Assembly: GCA_009694835.1 (NCBI GenBank)
Contig: SICC01000004.1
Coordinates: 1-36,208, forward strand
Length of the DNA stretch: 36,208 nt
Origin: Patescibacteria group bacterium
Lineage (GTDB): Bacteria > Patescibacteriota > SICC01
Direction of reading: 5' to 3'
Shown: in pieces, positions 27,303-36,208 of the stretch
Numbering within the stretch: the stretch's first letter is position 1
Layout: each line of letters starts with the position of its first letter
Program-made: the position numbers and the translations under genes
The notes under the pieces: model-generated
What the model was told of the DNA's origin: nothing
Databases searched by the model: none
The model's input: only the letters and a program-made list of their open reading frames with translations

Positions 27303-29834
27303 ATGCAAAGCGAACATTTCGAGAAATTTACTAAGAACGCCAAGTTAGCGCTCACTTCGGCTCAGAAGGCTGCCCGCGCGATGGGCGAAGCTTATATTGG
27401 CACGGAGCACATTCTGGTCGGTTTAGTGTCTAATCCAGAAGCCCTGGCGGCTGAGATTCTCGAAGGGCATGCCGTCACGCTTGAGAAAGTCCAGTTGGCT
27501 CTCAGTTTTTCCTCAAAGTCCCGCTACAGCTCTGGTGGATCCGGTCTGACTGACCCGGCCAAGAAGGTGATTGAGAAGGGTGTCGCCATGGCCGCTCGTC
27601 ACCAGCACTACTATGTCGGTACTGAGCACTTATTACTCGGCATCTTGTCCGATAAGAACACCAAGGCCTACTCAATTTTGGAAGAACTGGGAGCCGATCC
27701 GGAGCGCATCAAGTCGCAAGTGATGAACTTATTCCGTCACACCGGAGGTGACCAGCAACCGGGAACGACCACACCATCCGCTCGCTATAGTTCAGACGAT
27801 CAACCAGTTACGCCAAGCGGCGGAACGGTCAAGAAATCATCTGACAAGAAAAAAGGAAACACGCCGGCACTTGACTACTTCTCAACCGATCTCACTGAAT
27901 TAGCCCAGCAGAAGAAACTAGACCCGGTCATTGGTCGCGACAAGGAAGTTCAACGAGTGATTCAGATTCTCGGACGACGAACCAAGAACAACCCAGTCTT
28001 AATCGGTGAGCCAGGAATCGGTAAGACGGCAATTGTTGAAGGATTAGCCGAACGAATTATTGACGAACAAGTTCCGGAAGCTTTGCACGGTAAACGCATT
28101 CTGGCCCTCGACCTACCGTTGATGGTTGCCGGTACCAAGTACCGTGGTGAATTCGAAGAACGCGTCAAACAAGTTATCGACGAACTGAAGAAGCAGGAAG
28201 AAATTATCATCTTTATCGACGAGCTCCACACCATTGTGGGTGCCGGAGCGGCTGAAGGTTCGATGGACGCCGCCCAGATTCTCAAGCCAGCTCTGGCCCG
28301 CGGTGAAATCCAAACCATCGGAGCCACCACGCTCGACGAATATCGTAAGCATATCGAGAAGGACGCCGCTCTGGAGCGACGCTTCCAGCCCGTTCACGTC
28401 AAAGAACCGACCGAGGAAGAGACCGTGGCTGTTCTCAAGGGACTTCGAAAGAATTATGAAGATCATCACGGCGTAGAAATTACTGATGACGCGATTGCCA
28501 CGGCCGTTCAATTATCGACACGCTATATTGCTGACCGATTCTTGCCGGACAAGGCTATCGACTTGATTGATGAAGCCGCTTCGGCCGGACGACTCCGTGA
28601 AGGCGGTATGACGCCGGAATTGAAGAAACTTAAAGCCGAACTCGAAGAGCTTAACCAGCAGAAGGAAGCGGCCGTCGAGAACCAAGATTACGATCTGGCT
28701 AGCCAGCTCCGCGCCAAAGCCGATGGCGTTCGCAAGAAACTTCGCGTCAGCAGCGGTGGTGAGAAGAAAATCCTGGTTACGCCGGAAAACATCGCTCAGG
28801 TGGTCGGTCAGTGGACGGGCATCCCGGTCACTCGACTGGTTAAGGCCGAAGCCGACAACCTCGCTCAACTGGAGAAGAAGATGAAGGATCACATTGTGGG
28901 GCAATCCGAAGCCGTCAGTGCGGTCTCACGTTCCATCCGGCGCAGCCGGGTCGGCATTGCTAGCCCGAAACGACCGATGGGCTCATTTATCTTTCTCGGA
29001 CCGACCGGCGTTGGTAAAACTGAACTGGTGAAAGTGCTGGCTAAGGAAGTCTTCGGTTCCGAAGAGAATCTGATTAAGATCGACATGTCTGAATTCATGG
29101 AACGTCACAACGTTTCGCGACTGGTCGGCTCACCGCCGGGCTACGTTGGATACGAAGAAGGCGGTAAATTGACCGAACAAATTCGCCGCAATCCATACTC
29201 GGTGGTGCTACTCGACGAAATAGAGAAAGCTCACCCAGAAGTATTCAACATCCTGCTCCAGATTATGGAAGACGGTGTGCTGAGCGATGCTAAGGGACGC
29301 AAAGTCGACTTCCGAAACACCATCATCATCCTGACTTCGAACGTCGGGGCGGCTGAATTGCAAAAGACGGCCAATCTCGGATTTCGAGCCACCAGCCAGG
29401 AAGACGAAACATTTGAGCATAAGTACGAGGAGATGAAGCAGCGCGTATTGGAGCAACTCCGTGAGCAGTTCAAGCCAGAGTTTTTGAATCGACTCGACCA
29501 AATCGTAGTATTCAAACCGCTGACTCGCGGTGACGTTTCTAAGATTGTTGACTTGCAGCTGAACGAACTCGCTCAGCGTTTGAAAGAGAAAGATCTCAAA
29601 TTGACACTCGATACCAAGGCCAAGGAAGCCTTGATTGAACGCGGCTTCGATCCGAAGTATGGTGCTCGTCCGGTCCGCCGGGCTATCCAGGATGATTTGG
29701 AAGACCCCATGGCGGAGCAATTACTCTCCGGAAAGATTAAGGAAGGCGATCGCGTGCGGATTGGATTCACCAAGGACGCCTTCACGTTTACGCCGACCAA
29801 AGCCAAAGTGAAGAAACCGGCTGCGAAAAAGTAA
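27303..29834 (+). CDS. clpC: AAA+ Clp protease ATP-binding subunit ClpC
   Basis: 843 aa; two Clp N repeats, two Walker A motifs ([16 protein letters not shown]), UVR-like linker, AAA2/ClpB-D2 C-terminus. Confidence 0.97.
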   Translation: MQSEHFEKFTKNAKLALTSAQKAARAMGEAYIGTEHILVGLVSNPEALAAEILEGHAVTLEKVQLALSFSSKSRYSSGGSGLTDPAKKVIEKGVAMAARHQHYYVGTEHLLLGILSDKNTKAYSILEELGADPERIKSQVMNLFRHTGGDQQPGTTTPSARYSSDDQPVTPSGGTVKKSSDKKKGNTPALDYFSTDLTELAQQKKLDPVIGRDKEVQRVIQILGRRTKNNPVLIGEPGIGKTAIVEGLAERIIDEQVPEALHGKRILALDLPLMVAGTKYRGEFEERVKQVIDELKKQEEIIIFIDELHTIVGAGAAEGSMDAAQILKPALARGEIQTIGATTLDEYRKHIEKDAALERRFQPVHVKEPTEEETVAVLKGLRKNYEDHHGVEITDDAIATAVQLSTRYIADRFLPDKAIDLIDEAASAGRLREGGMTPELKKLKAELEELNQQKEAAVENQDYDLASQLRAKADGVRKKLRVSSGGEKKILVTPENIAQVVGQWTGIPVTRLVKAEADNLAQLEKKMKDHIVGQSEAVSAVSRSIRRSRVGIASPKRPMGSFIFLGPTGVGKTELVKVLAKEVFGSEENLIKIDMSEFMERHNVSRLVGSPPGYVGYEEGGKLTEQIRRNPYSVVLLDEIEKAHPEVFNILLQIMEDGVLSDAKGRKVDFRNTIIILTSNVGAAELQKTANLGFRATSQEDETFEHKYEEMKQRVLEQLREQFKPEFLNRLDQIVVFKPLTRGDVSKIVDLQLNELAQRLKEKDLKLTLDTKAKEALIERGFDPKYGARPVRRAIQDDLEDPMAEQLLSGKIKEGDRVRIGFTKDAFTFTPTKAKVKKPAAKK

Positions 29835-29852
29835 GAAACCGTTAATCGTTGA

Positions 29853-29877
29853 GAGCCTGGTACACACCAGGCTCTTT
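29853..29877 (+). terminator. intrinsic terminator after clpC
   Basis: GAGCCTGGT-acac-ACCAGGCTC-TTT. Confidence 0.75.
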
Positions 29878-29901
29878 GCGTATACGGTGTAAAATTAAGC
29901 T

Positions 29902-31281
29902 ATGCCAAAAACGGCTACGAAATATATTTGCAACGAGTGCGCGGCGGAACAGTCCAAATGGGCTGGCCGCTGCCCAGATTGTGGCGCTTGGAACAGCCTA
30001 GAAGAGACAGTGGTCGCCGTTGTCGGTAAGAGTACAGCGGCTCGGGGTCGCGCCACCGGCTCAATAGTCGAACCGGTTTCTCTACCGAAACCGACCAAAG
30101 CCGGATCGGGCGATCGTATTGCCACCGGCTCAGCTGAGTTTGATCGGGTTCTCGGTACGGGAATTGTCCCGGGAGCAGTTGTGCTTGTCGGTGGCGAACC
30201 AGGAATTGGCAAGTCTACCTTATTGCTTCAAGTGGCAGCCGCGGTTGCCGGTGACGGAACGGTACTTTATGTATCTGGTGAAGAATCTGCTGAACAAATT
30301 GCGTTGCGGGCCGAACGGCTTGGCGTCGGCTCTGACAGTTTGAAGATTGCCGGCACTACGCAAACCGAAGACGTGGCGGCGACCGTAGCGGCCATGCAGC
30401 CAAGGTTAGTGATTGTCGACTCAATCCAAACCTTAGTAACCGATCAGTTCTCATCCAGTGCTGGCAGTGTGGCTCAAGTCCGCGAATCGGCCGCTCGGCT
30501 CCAAGCCGTAGCCAAAGCCCACCGTGTGCCAGTCATCCTGGTGGGTCATGTGACTAAGGAAGGCTCGCTGGCCGGTCCGAAAGTGCTCGAGCATGTGGTT
30601 GACGTGGTGTTGTCACTGGAAGGGGAACGGTTCCACGGTCATCGCTTGCTCCGCGGTGCCAAGAACCGGTTTGGTCCGACCGATGAAGTCGGTGTATTCG
30701 AAATGCGCGAAGACGGCCTCCAAGACGTCAGCGATCCAGCTGGACTATTTGTGGACCCGGAAACGGCTGATGCGTCCGGAACGGCTGTAGCAGCCGTGCT
30801 GGAAGGCAGTCGAGCCTTGTTGGTCGAAGTCCAAGCGCTTTCTGTTCCGAGTAGCTTTGGGTATCCCAAACGAACCTCGAGCGGCTATGACTTGAATAAG
30901 CTTCACCTCATTGCGGCCGTCCTCATGCGACACGCGGGATTGAAAGTCGACACACTAGACTTATATCTGAACGTTTCCGGGGGCTATCGGTTGCAGGAAC
31001 CAGCCGGTGACTTGGCGGTCGCGCTGGCGATTGCCGGGGCCTCAACCAATCGCCGAACCATACCGCGCAGTGTAGCCATCGGTGAAGTTGGTCTGTCTGG
31101 CGAAATCAGATCAGTGGGCGGACTGGAACGACGACTGACGGAAGCCAAGCGGGCCGGCGTGAAACTGGCGATTATTCCGAAACGAGGCGCGAAGATCAAA
31201 GCTCCTGCCGGCATGAAGGTCGTTCCGGTCGGTTCTATTAAAGAAGCCATCGCAGCCGGACTAGAATCGGTCAAGCCATGA
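29902..31281 (+). CDS. radA: DNA repair protein RadA
   Basis: Zinc finger CNECAAEQSKWAGRCPDCGAWNS; Walker A GGEPGIGKST; KNRFGPTDEVGVFEM. Confidence 0.97.
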   Translation: MPKTATKYICNECAAEQSKWAGRCPDCGAWNSLEETVVAVVGKSTAARGRATGSIVEPVSLPKPTKAGSGDRIATGSAEFDRVLGTGIVPGAVVLVGGEPGIGKSTLLLQVAAAVAGDGTVLYVSGEESAEQIALRAERLGVGSDSLKIAGTTQTEDVAATVAAMQPRLVIVDSIQTLVTDQFSSSAGSVAQVRESAARLQAVAKAHRVPVILVGHVTKEGSLAGPKVLEHVVDVVLSLEGERFHGHRLLRGAKNRFGPTDEVGVFEMREDGLQDVSDPAGLFVDPETADASGTAVAAVLEGSRALLVEVQALSVPSSFGYPKRTSSGYDLNKLHLIAAVLMRHAGLKVDTLDLYLNVSGGYRLQEPAGDLAVALAIAGASTNRRTIPRSVAIGEVGLSGEIRSVGGLERRLTEAKRAGVKLAIIPKRGAKIKAPAGMKVVPVGSIKEAIAAGLESVKP

Positions 31282-32204
31282 ATTATCAATTGATTATCGT
31301 TATCGCACTGCTGATTGTGGCCACCTTGGTGGTTACGGCGCGCATCGTCCGTCATCGAACCAAATCATTACTCACGACGTTTGTTGGCGTGCTGGTTGGT
31401 CTGGTTGTTGGGGCGTTGCTCTCATTGCCGCTCGCTAGTTTGCCGTCGCCGTACAGCGAAGTAATGCCGATTACCGTTACCCTGATCGCGGCCATCATGT
31501 TCGGGACCCTGTTTGCCGCTCGCGGGACGCTGTTCGTATCCTTTCTCTACCAGGCCGTGACCGGACGCGGTGCCGCAGCTCCAGATGCCCGAGAGATTGT
31601 GGTTGATACGAGCGCCATCATTGACGGGCGAATCGCCGAAATTGCCAAGACGGGATTTCTGTTTGGAACATTACTCATCCCCCGAGTTGTCTTAGAGGAA
31701 CTCCAAAACATTGCTGATTCATCTGAACCGCTACGGCGCGGCAAAGGCCGCCGCGGACTGGAAGTCTTAGCATCCCTTGAGAAAAGCAGCGGAGTGGCCG
31801 TCGAGATCATTGAGACTCCGACACGGGCCAAAGCCGTCGACGCCAAGCTGGTGCAAATTGCCAAGCAGCGCGGCGCGGCCATCATGACCACCGATTACAA
31901 CTTGAATCGGGTGGCGGAGATTGAACGAGTAAGCGTCTTGAACGTCAACGAACTCGCGAACGGATTGCGTCCACCAGTACTCCCGGGAGAAGAATTGATT
32001 GTGAACGTCGTCGACAAAGGCCGTGAGAAAAGCCAGGGCGTCGGGTACTTACCAGACGGCACCATGATCGTGGTAGAACGCGGCGACAAACTGGTTGGTC
32101 AAGAAGTTACCACCACGGTCAGTCGGTCGTTACAGACGGTGGCGGGAAAGATGGTGTTCGTGACGCCAAAGGGCCGCAGCAAGCCTAAAGCCCAGTCGAA
32201 ATAG
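31278..32204 (+). CDS. PIN/TRAM domain protein, YacL-like
   Basis: Four TM segments, PIN domain VVDTSAIIDGRIAEIAKTGFL...MTTDYNLNRVAEI, C-terminal TRAM; ATGA overlap with radA. Confidence 0.93.
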   Translation: MNYQLIIVIALLIVATLVVTARIVRHRTKSLLTTFVGVLVGLVVGALLSLPLASLPSPYSEVMPITVTLIAAIMFGTLFAARGTLFVSFLYQAVTGRGAAAPDAREIVVDTSAIIDGRIAEIAKTGFLFGTLLIPRVVLEELQNIADSSEPLRRGKGRRGLEVLASLEKSSGVAVEIIETPTRAKAVDAKLVQIAKQRGAAIMTTDYNLNRVAEIERVSVLNVNELANGLRPPVLPGEELIVNVVDKGREKSQGVGYLPDGTMIVVERGDKLVGQEVTTTVSRSLQTVAGKMVFVTPKGRSKPKAQSK

Positions 32205-32649
32205 CCCACTCGAGGTGGTATTCGACAACATCTTGTATATGAACAGTCGATTGAGGACCCGACTTGCGTTCAGTGATTACATCCTTGGCGTACCAAAGGG
32301 ATTGGCCGATCGACTTAGCATTCCAACGTGCCAATCGATATTCGCGGTGAAAATCAATAAAATCTGCTAGCCTATCATCCGCCTGCTTGGATTGGGCCAT
32401 TGCCTCAGCTTGCTCTTCCATCGGTCGCGCTGTCGAAGTCTTACCTTGTTTTTCGGTCGCTTCCTTTGCGTACCAGCCGTACATTTCAAATAGTTGGGTA
32501 CCTTCAACTATGTCGGAAGTTGGATGGCGGACAATTGCCTCTGGCTCGTCAAACTTCCCAAAGCAATCGGGCGGCATATCGGATGGCATTAGAGATTTTG
32601 CCGGGCGCTGATCAAGCAGAGAATCCCGAAGGTATTCAGTACGTTTCAT
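32185..32649 (-). CDS. hypothetical protein (start MKRTEYLRDSLL)
   Basis: Convergent 20-nt overlap with the PIN/TRAM gene; start chosen at the internal M. Confidence 0.65.
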   Translation of the reverse strand: MKRTEYLRDSLLDQRPAKSLMPSDMPPDCFGKFDEPEAIVRHPTSDIVEGTQLFEMYGWYAKEATEKQGKTSTARPMEEQAEAMAQSKQADDRLADFIDFHREYRLARWNAKSIGQSLWYAKDVITERKSGPQSTVHIQDVVEYHLEWAISTGL

Positions 32650-32695
32650 AGGTAACCAATGAATCACTCATAGCCACGGAGTATACTGGCATAGT

Positions 32696-33907
32696 ATGTC
32701 AGCCATCAAGTTTTCAGTCACATCAAAATCAGGAAAGGCTCGCACCGGCCTTCTTACGACACCGCACGGGAAGGTTCGAACACCGGCGTTTATTCCAGTC
32801 GGAACCCAAGCCACCGTCAAAACCGTTGATCCGGATGATCTGAAAACGCTTGGTGCTGAGATTGTGCTGGCTAACACCTACCATCTTTATCTTCGACCAG
32901 GAACGGCATTGATAAAGAAAACCGGCGGACTTCACAATTTCATGAACTGGGACGGCCCGATCCTGACTGACAGCGGTGGGTTCCAAGTATTTTCACTCGG
33001 CTGGGGATTGGAACACGGCGTCAGTAAGATTTCGAACATCTTTCCGGATGAGGATGAAGTTGATCGCCGAACGCAAAAGCCTCGGTTAATGAAAGTTGAC
33101 GAGGAAGGGGTGACCTTCGCCTCCCATCTGGATGGAACCAAGCACCGATTGACGGCGGAAGTATCCATCAAGGCGCAACAAGACTTGGGTGCCGACATTA
33201 TCCTGGCCTTTGACGAATGTACTTCGCCGCTCCATGACGAGGAGTATACGCGGGAAGCTCTGGCGCGCTCGCATGCCTGGGCCGCACGCTCGAAGAAAGC
33301 CTGGACGAACCGGAAGCAGCAGGCACTGTTCGGAATTGTTCAAGGCGGGGCGTATCAAAGTCTTCGCGAAGAAAGTGCCCAGTTTATTAATGATCTGGAT
33401 GTGCCGGGCTACGCTATCGGCGGATCGCTCGGAAAAACTAAGAAAGATATGCATCAGATTCTAGGGTGGGTGAATCCGTTGTTAGACTCGAACAAGCCGC
33501 GTCACTTGTTGGGCATCGGCGAAGTCGAAGATATTTTCAACGGAGTGGCTCGCGGGGTCGATTTGTTCGACTGCGCGGCGCCGACGCGGATGGCGCGTAA
33601 TGGAACGGTATTGATTCGCCCGGAAAGCGGCGGGGACCTGAAGAATCGCTTTCGATTGAATGTGGCCGCCGCTAAGTTTAAGAACGATATGAAACCGATT
33701 GACGCTAGTTGTGACTGCGTGGCCTGCCAGAATTATTCACGAGCCTACCTGCGCCATCTTTTTGCCGCCCATGAACCGCTTGGCCCCCGCTTAGCTACCA
33801 TTCACAACCTTCGTTTCATGATGAAACTAATGGAAGAAGTTCGCGAAGCAATCAGTACGGGTAATCTTTCTCGTCTAGCAAAGCGTTGGGGCGTCGGGCT
33901 ACAATAA
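32696..33907 (+). CDS. tgt: queuine/archaeosine tRNA-ribosyltransferase
   Basis: ARTGLLTTPHGKVRTPAFIPVGTQATVK, LTDSGGFQVFSLG, zinc site CDCVACQNYSRAYLRHLF. Confidence 0.97.
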   Translation: MSAIKFSVTSKSGKARTGLLTTPHGKVRTPAFIPVGTQATVKTVDPDDLKTLGAEIVLANTYHLYLRPGTALIKKTGGLHNFMNWDGPILTDSGGFQVFSLGWGLEHGVSKISNIFPDEDEVDRRTQKPRLMKVDEEGVTFASHLDGTKHRLTAEVSIKAQQDLGADIILAFDECTSPLHDEEYTREALARSHAWAARSKKAWTNRKQQALFGIVQGGAYQSLREESAQFINDLDVPGYAIGGSLGKTKKDMHQILGWVNPLLDSNKPRHLLGIGEVEDIFNGVARGVDLFDCAAPTRMARNGTVLIRPESGGDLKNRFRLNVAAAKFKNDMKPIDASCDCVACQNYSRAYLRHLFAAHEPLGPRLATIHNLRFMMKLMEEVREAISTGNLSRLAKRWGVGLQ

Positions 33908-33911
33908 CGCC

Positions 33912-34355
33912 ATGACCCGAAACAAGAAGATTGCCGCTGTCGTTCTCGTCCTGCTGGTCGTTGGTGTGGGTGTTGGAATTTTCGTGGCCAATGACGGCCA
34001 GACAAATGATGTAGCCACTCCAAAACCGACCACCAAGGCCACGACCAAGAGTCAGGCCACCCCGGCCAGTCAGAGTAACCGGAAGGAGACGGTTACGGTG
34101 CGGTATGGCGATAACGGTTTCTCACCAGCGACGGTGACCGTGAAAGCTGGCAGCTCGATTACTTTCATCAATGAAAGTAATCAATCGATCAATCCGTCCA
34201 GCGACCCGCATCCGACGCACACTACTAACCCCCAACTCACCGTCGGCACCATAGACGCGGGAGAATCAAAGACGATTACTGTGACCAAGGTTGGTCAGTG
34301 GGGGGTGCATAACCACCTCAACCCATCCGAGAAACTGACGGTTATTGTGCAATGA
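33912..34355 (+). CDS. cupredoxin-like exported/membrane-anchored protein
   Basis: N-terminal TM, Thr/Pro linker, VRYGDNGFSPATVTVKAGSSITFINESNQSINPSSDPHPTH... cupredoxin pattern. Confidence 0.8.
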   Translation: MTRNKKIAAVVLVLLVVGVGVGIFVANDGQTNDVATPKPTTKATTKSQATPASQSNRKETVTVRYGDNGFSPATVTVKAGSSITFINESNQSINPSSDPHPTHTTNPQLTVGTIDAGESKTITVTKVGQWGVHNHLNPSEKLTVIVQ

Positions 34356-34879
34356 GCATCATCGACGATTTATCCCTAGGCAATCCGCCAGACGAAGTGA
34401 ATGTCTTTATTGAGATTCCTAAGGGATCGAAGAACAAATACGAGTTCGATAAAGCTACTGGCCTCATTACGCTGGATCGGGTTAATTACGGTCCGCAGGT
34501 GTACCCGATGGACTATGGCCTGTTACCGCAAACGCACTGGCATGATGGCGACTCGCTGGATGCGGTCGTCATTAATTCCTCAGAACCCTACTACCCCGGC
34601 GTAATTGTACCCGCTCGTCCGGTTGGGGTGGTTCGCATGGTCGATAGCGGGGAAAAAGACGAGAAGTTGATTTGCGTACCGGTAAACGATCCGCGTCTCG
34701 CGGAAATCAAGAATATCAGCGATATCGCACCGCATACATTGAAAGAACTGAAAGAGTTCTTTGAGACCTACAAGAACCTGACCGGAAAAAAAGTGACCGT
34801 CAGCGGAATTGATGACCGCGCGGCCGCCATCGAAGTGTTGAATGAGTCGATCGAACTCTACAAAAAACAGAAGAAATAA
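34352..34879 (+). CDS. ppa: inorganic pyrophosphatase (family I)
   Basis: FIEIPKGSKNKYEFDKATGLITLDRVNYGPQVYPMDYGLLPQTHWHDGDSLDAVV. Confidence 0.97.
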   Translation: MSIIDDLSLGNPPDEVNVFIEIPKGSKNKYEFDKATGLITLDRVNYGPQVYPMDYGLLPQTHWHDGDSLDAVVINSSEPYYPGVIVPARPVGVVRMVDSGEKDEKLICVPVNDPRLAEIKNISDIAPHTLKELKEFFETYKNLTGKKVTVSGIDDRAAAIEVLNESIELYKKQKK

Positions 34880-34887
34880 TAGGTTTT

Positions 34888-34955
34888 GTCATCCTCGGGC
34901 TTGACCCGAGGATCAGTATCGGGGCGCAACTGATTCCCGCCTTCGCGGGAATGAC
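34888..34955. repeat. MITE-like palindromic repeat R7 (inverted orientation versus R6)
   Basis: Reverse complement matches R6 at 64 of 68 positions by eye. Confidence 0.9.
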
Positions 34956-34969
34956 GATATGGTAATTGT

Positions 34970-35554
34970 ATGAAAAAGCCTCCACGTTCTTTTTACACAC
35001 GGCCGACGTTAACGGTGGCTAAGGAATTACTTGGTAAGCGGCTAGCCCGAAAGGTGAATGGTCAGCGTGTATCCGGAATCATAGTGGAGACAGAAGCCTA
35101 CAGGGGACCCATAGACGTGGTCTCACATGCCGTGCACGGTCCGGAGTCAAAAGCTGCACCGATGTTCGGTGAGCCGGGACATGCCTATGTCTATTTCACC
35201 TATGGCATGCACTACTGCATGAACGTGGTGACGGAACCAACCGGCTCAGGAACAGCGGTGTTGATTCGAGCACTCGAAGCGGATGAGGGAATTGAAATAA
35301 TGCGAAGGAATCGCCAGCGGTCAGACACTGAGTTAACGAATGGTCCAGCTAAACTGTGCCAAGCTTTAGATATCGACAAGCAATTGAACCGCGAGGACTT
35401 ACTGGGAAATAAACTCTGGATTGAAGATGGTCAAACGGTTCCGAAGTCAGCCATCAAACAAACGGCCCGCGTGGGCATCAGTCAGGGTCGGGAGCACCAA
35501 TGGCGCTACTACGTTGAGGGTAACTCGAACGTTAGTGCACACCCGAAATACTAA
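34970..35554 (+). CDS. 3-methyladenine DNA glycosylase (AAG/MPG family)
   Basis: AKELLGKRLARKV..GIIVETEAYRGPIDVVSHAVHG...GHAYVYFTYGMHYCMNVVTEP. Confidence 0.95.
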   Translation: MKKPPRSFYTRPTLTVAKELLGKRLARKVNGQRVSGIIVETEAYRGPIDVVSHAVHGPESKAAPMFGEPGHAYVYFTYGMHYCMNVVTEPTGSGTAVLIRALEADEGIEIMRRNRQRSDTELTNGPAKLCQALDIDKQLNREDLLGNKLWIEDGQTVPKSAIKQTARVGISQGREHQWRYYVEGNSNVSAHPKY

Positions 35555-36208
35555 TCAGCCGACGTTTCGCAGCAGTGCCAGCATATTCGGCTGGTAGATG
35601 GTTACGGGTGACCCGCTCGGTTTCGGAACCGGAGAGGAAGCCCCACCGCTGACGGTGACCGTGACGGAGTCACTATTGGTAGCAGATTCCTGGGCACCTT
35701 GGTCTTCATCAATCTTCAAGCCATGTGACTTGATGTAGGTTTGGACGGGATCTTCCCAATTTGGATTGGTCGGGCGCTCACTGTGCAAACTTGATCCTTC
35801 GACGTCCTGATCACAATCACCAGTGGCGGTGGCGGTGATGGTGTGCGATCCCGCTGACAGGGTTGTACTGGCCGTGAACGGTGCACCGTCATCCGAACCG
35901 ATAGCTTGTCCATCGACCGAGAACTCGACGTGCTTGATGCCAGCTTGGCTACTGGCGGTGGCCTGAATCTGAACTGAACCGGCCGGGACTGATCCGCCGG
36001 ATGGGCTGACAATTGAGACGTCCGGCTTACATTCGTCGTTGGTGGTGGTTTTAACCGAACTCTTGTCACGCGGGGCATTGCCGCTGGTGAAAATGTCAGT
36101 CTTGGTGGCACCGTTTGGTTGCGGCAACAGGCCCGTCAATTTGTCGACCTTCATTTCCTTAATACCGTCCGGCTGTTCGAACTTCTCGGTCGGCTGACCC
36201 TTTAAGGC
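35555..36208 (-). CDS. C-terminal part of a penicillin-binding protein (class A-like) with Ig-like domain; truncated by the window edge
   Basis: Frame open to the window edge: ALKGQPTEKFEQPDGIKEMKVDKLTGLLP, then VSIVSPSGGSVPAGSVQIQATASSQAGIKHVEFSVDGQAIG. Confidence 0.75.
   Translation of the reverse strand, partial: ALKGQPTEKFEQPDGIKEMKVDKLTGLLPQPNGATKTDIFTSGNAPRDKSSVKTTTNDECKPDVSIVSPSGGSVPAGSVQIQATASSQAGIKHVEFSVDGQAIGSDDGAPFTASTTLSAGSHTITATATGDCDQDVEGSSLHSERPTNPNWEDPVQTYIKSHGLKIDEDQGAQESATNSDSVTVTVSGGASSPVPKPSGSPVTIYQPNMLALLRNVG

Noticed and set aside
34970-34990. The start of the 3-methyladenine glycosylase gene (gtatgaaaaagcctccacg) as a sixth tRNA-region element
   Set aside because: Only the tail-like string GTATGAAA..CCTC matches; neither hairpin nor linker is present.

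Overview
The window is a gene-dense bacterial chromosome segment using the standard code (TAA, TAG and TGA all act as stops). The small proteins, compact layout and gene set suggest a Patescibacteria/CPR-type genome, but this is a low-confidence inference. Recognisable genes are uvrC, secG, lemA, htpX, ligA, gatC/gatA/gatB, dnaE, rplS, rnhB, yraN, nusA, clpC, radA, a PIN-TRAM (YacL-like) gene, tgt, ppa, a 3-methyladenine DNA glycosylase, a SemiSWEET, two NUDIX genes, and the 3' end of a penicillin-binding protein at the right edge. Seven tRNA genes lie between 3.1 and 6.3 kb: Leu-CAG, Leu-GAG, Val-TAC, Phe-GAA, Gly-GCC, Cys-GCA and Leu-TAA. The strongest undescribed signal is a ~100-bp two-hairpin element present five times on the same strand among these tRNA genes. 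Its two stems differ between copies by compensatory changes, its pentaloop and linker length are conserved, and in three copies it begins 11-13 nt after a tRNA 3' end. Other notable signals are: a 21-bp duplication of the tRNA-Gly 3' end flanking a 127-bp structured insert (att-like); a TANNNT box placed 6-9 nt before ATG at many genes (leaderless transcription); a MITE-like palindromic repeat family in seven intergenic copies; CAGTCGTCAGACGT-type repeats invading gene ends (gatA, rplS/rnhB, gatC promoter); and two small ORFs missed by the supplied ORF track. All work was by eye; no database search or folding was run.
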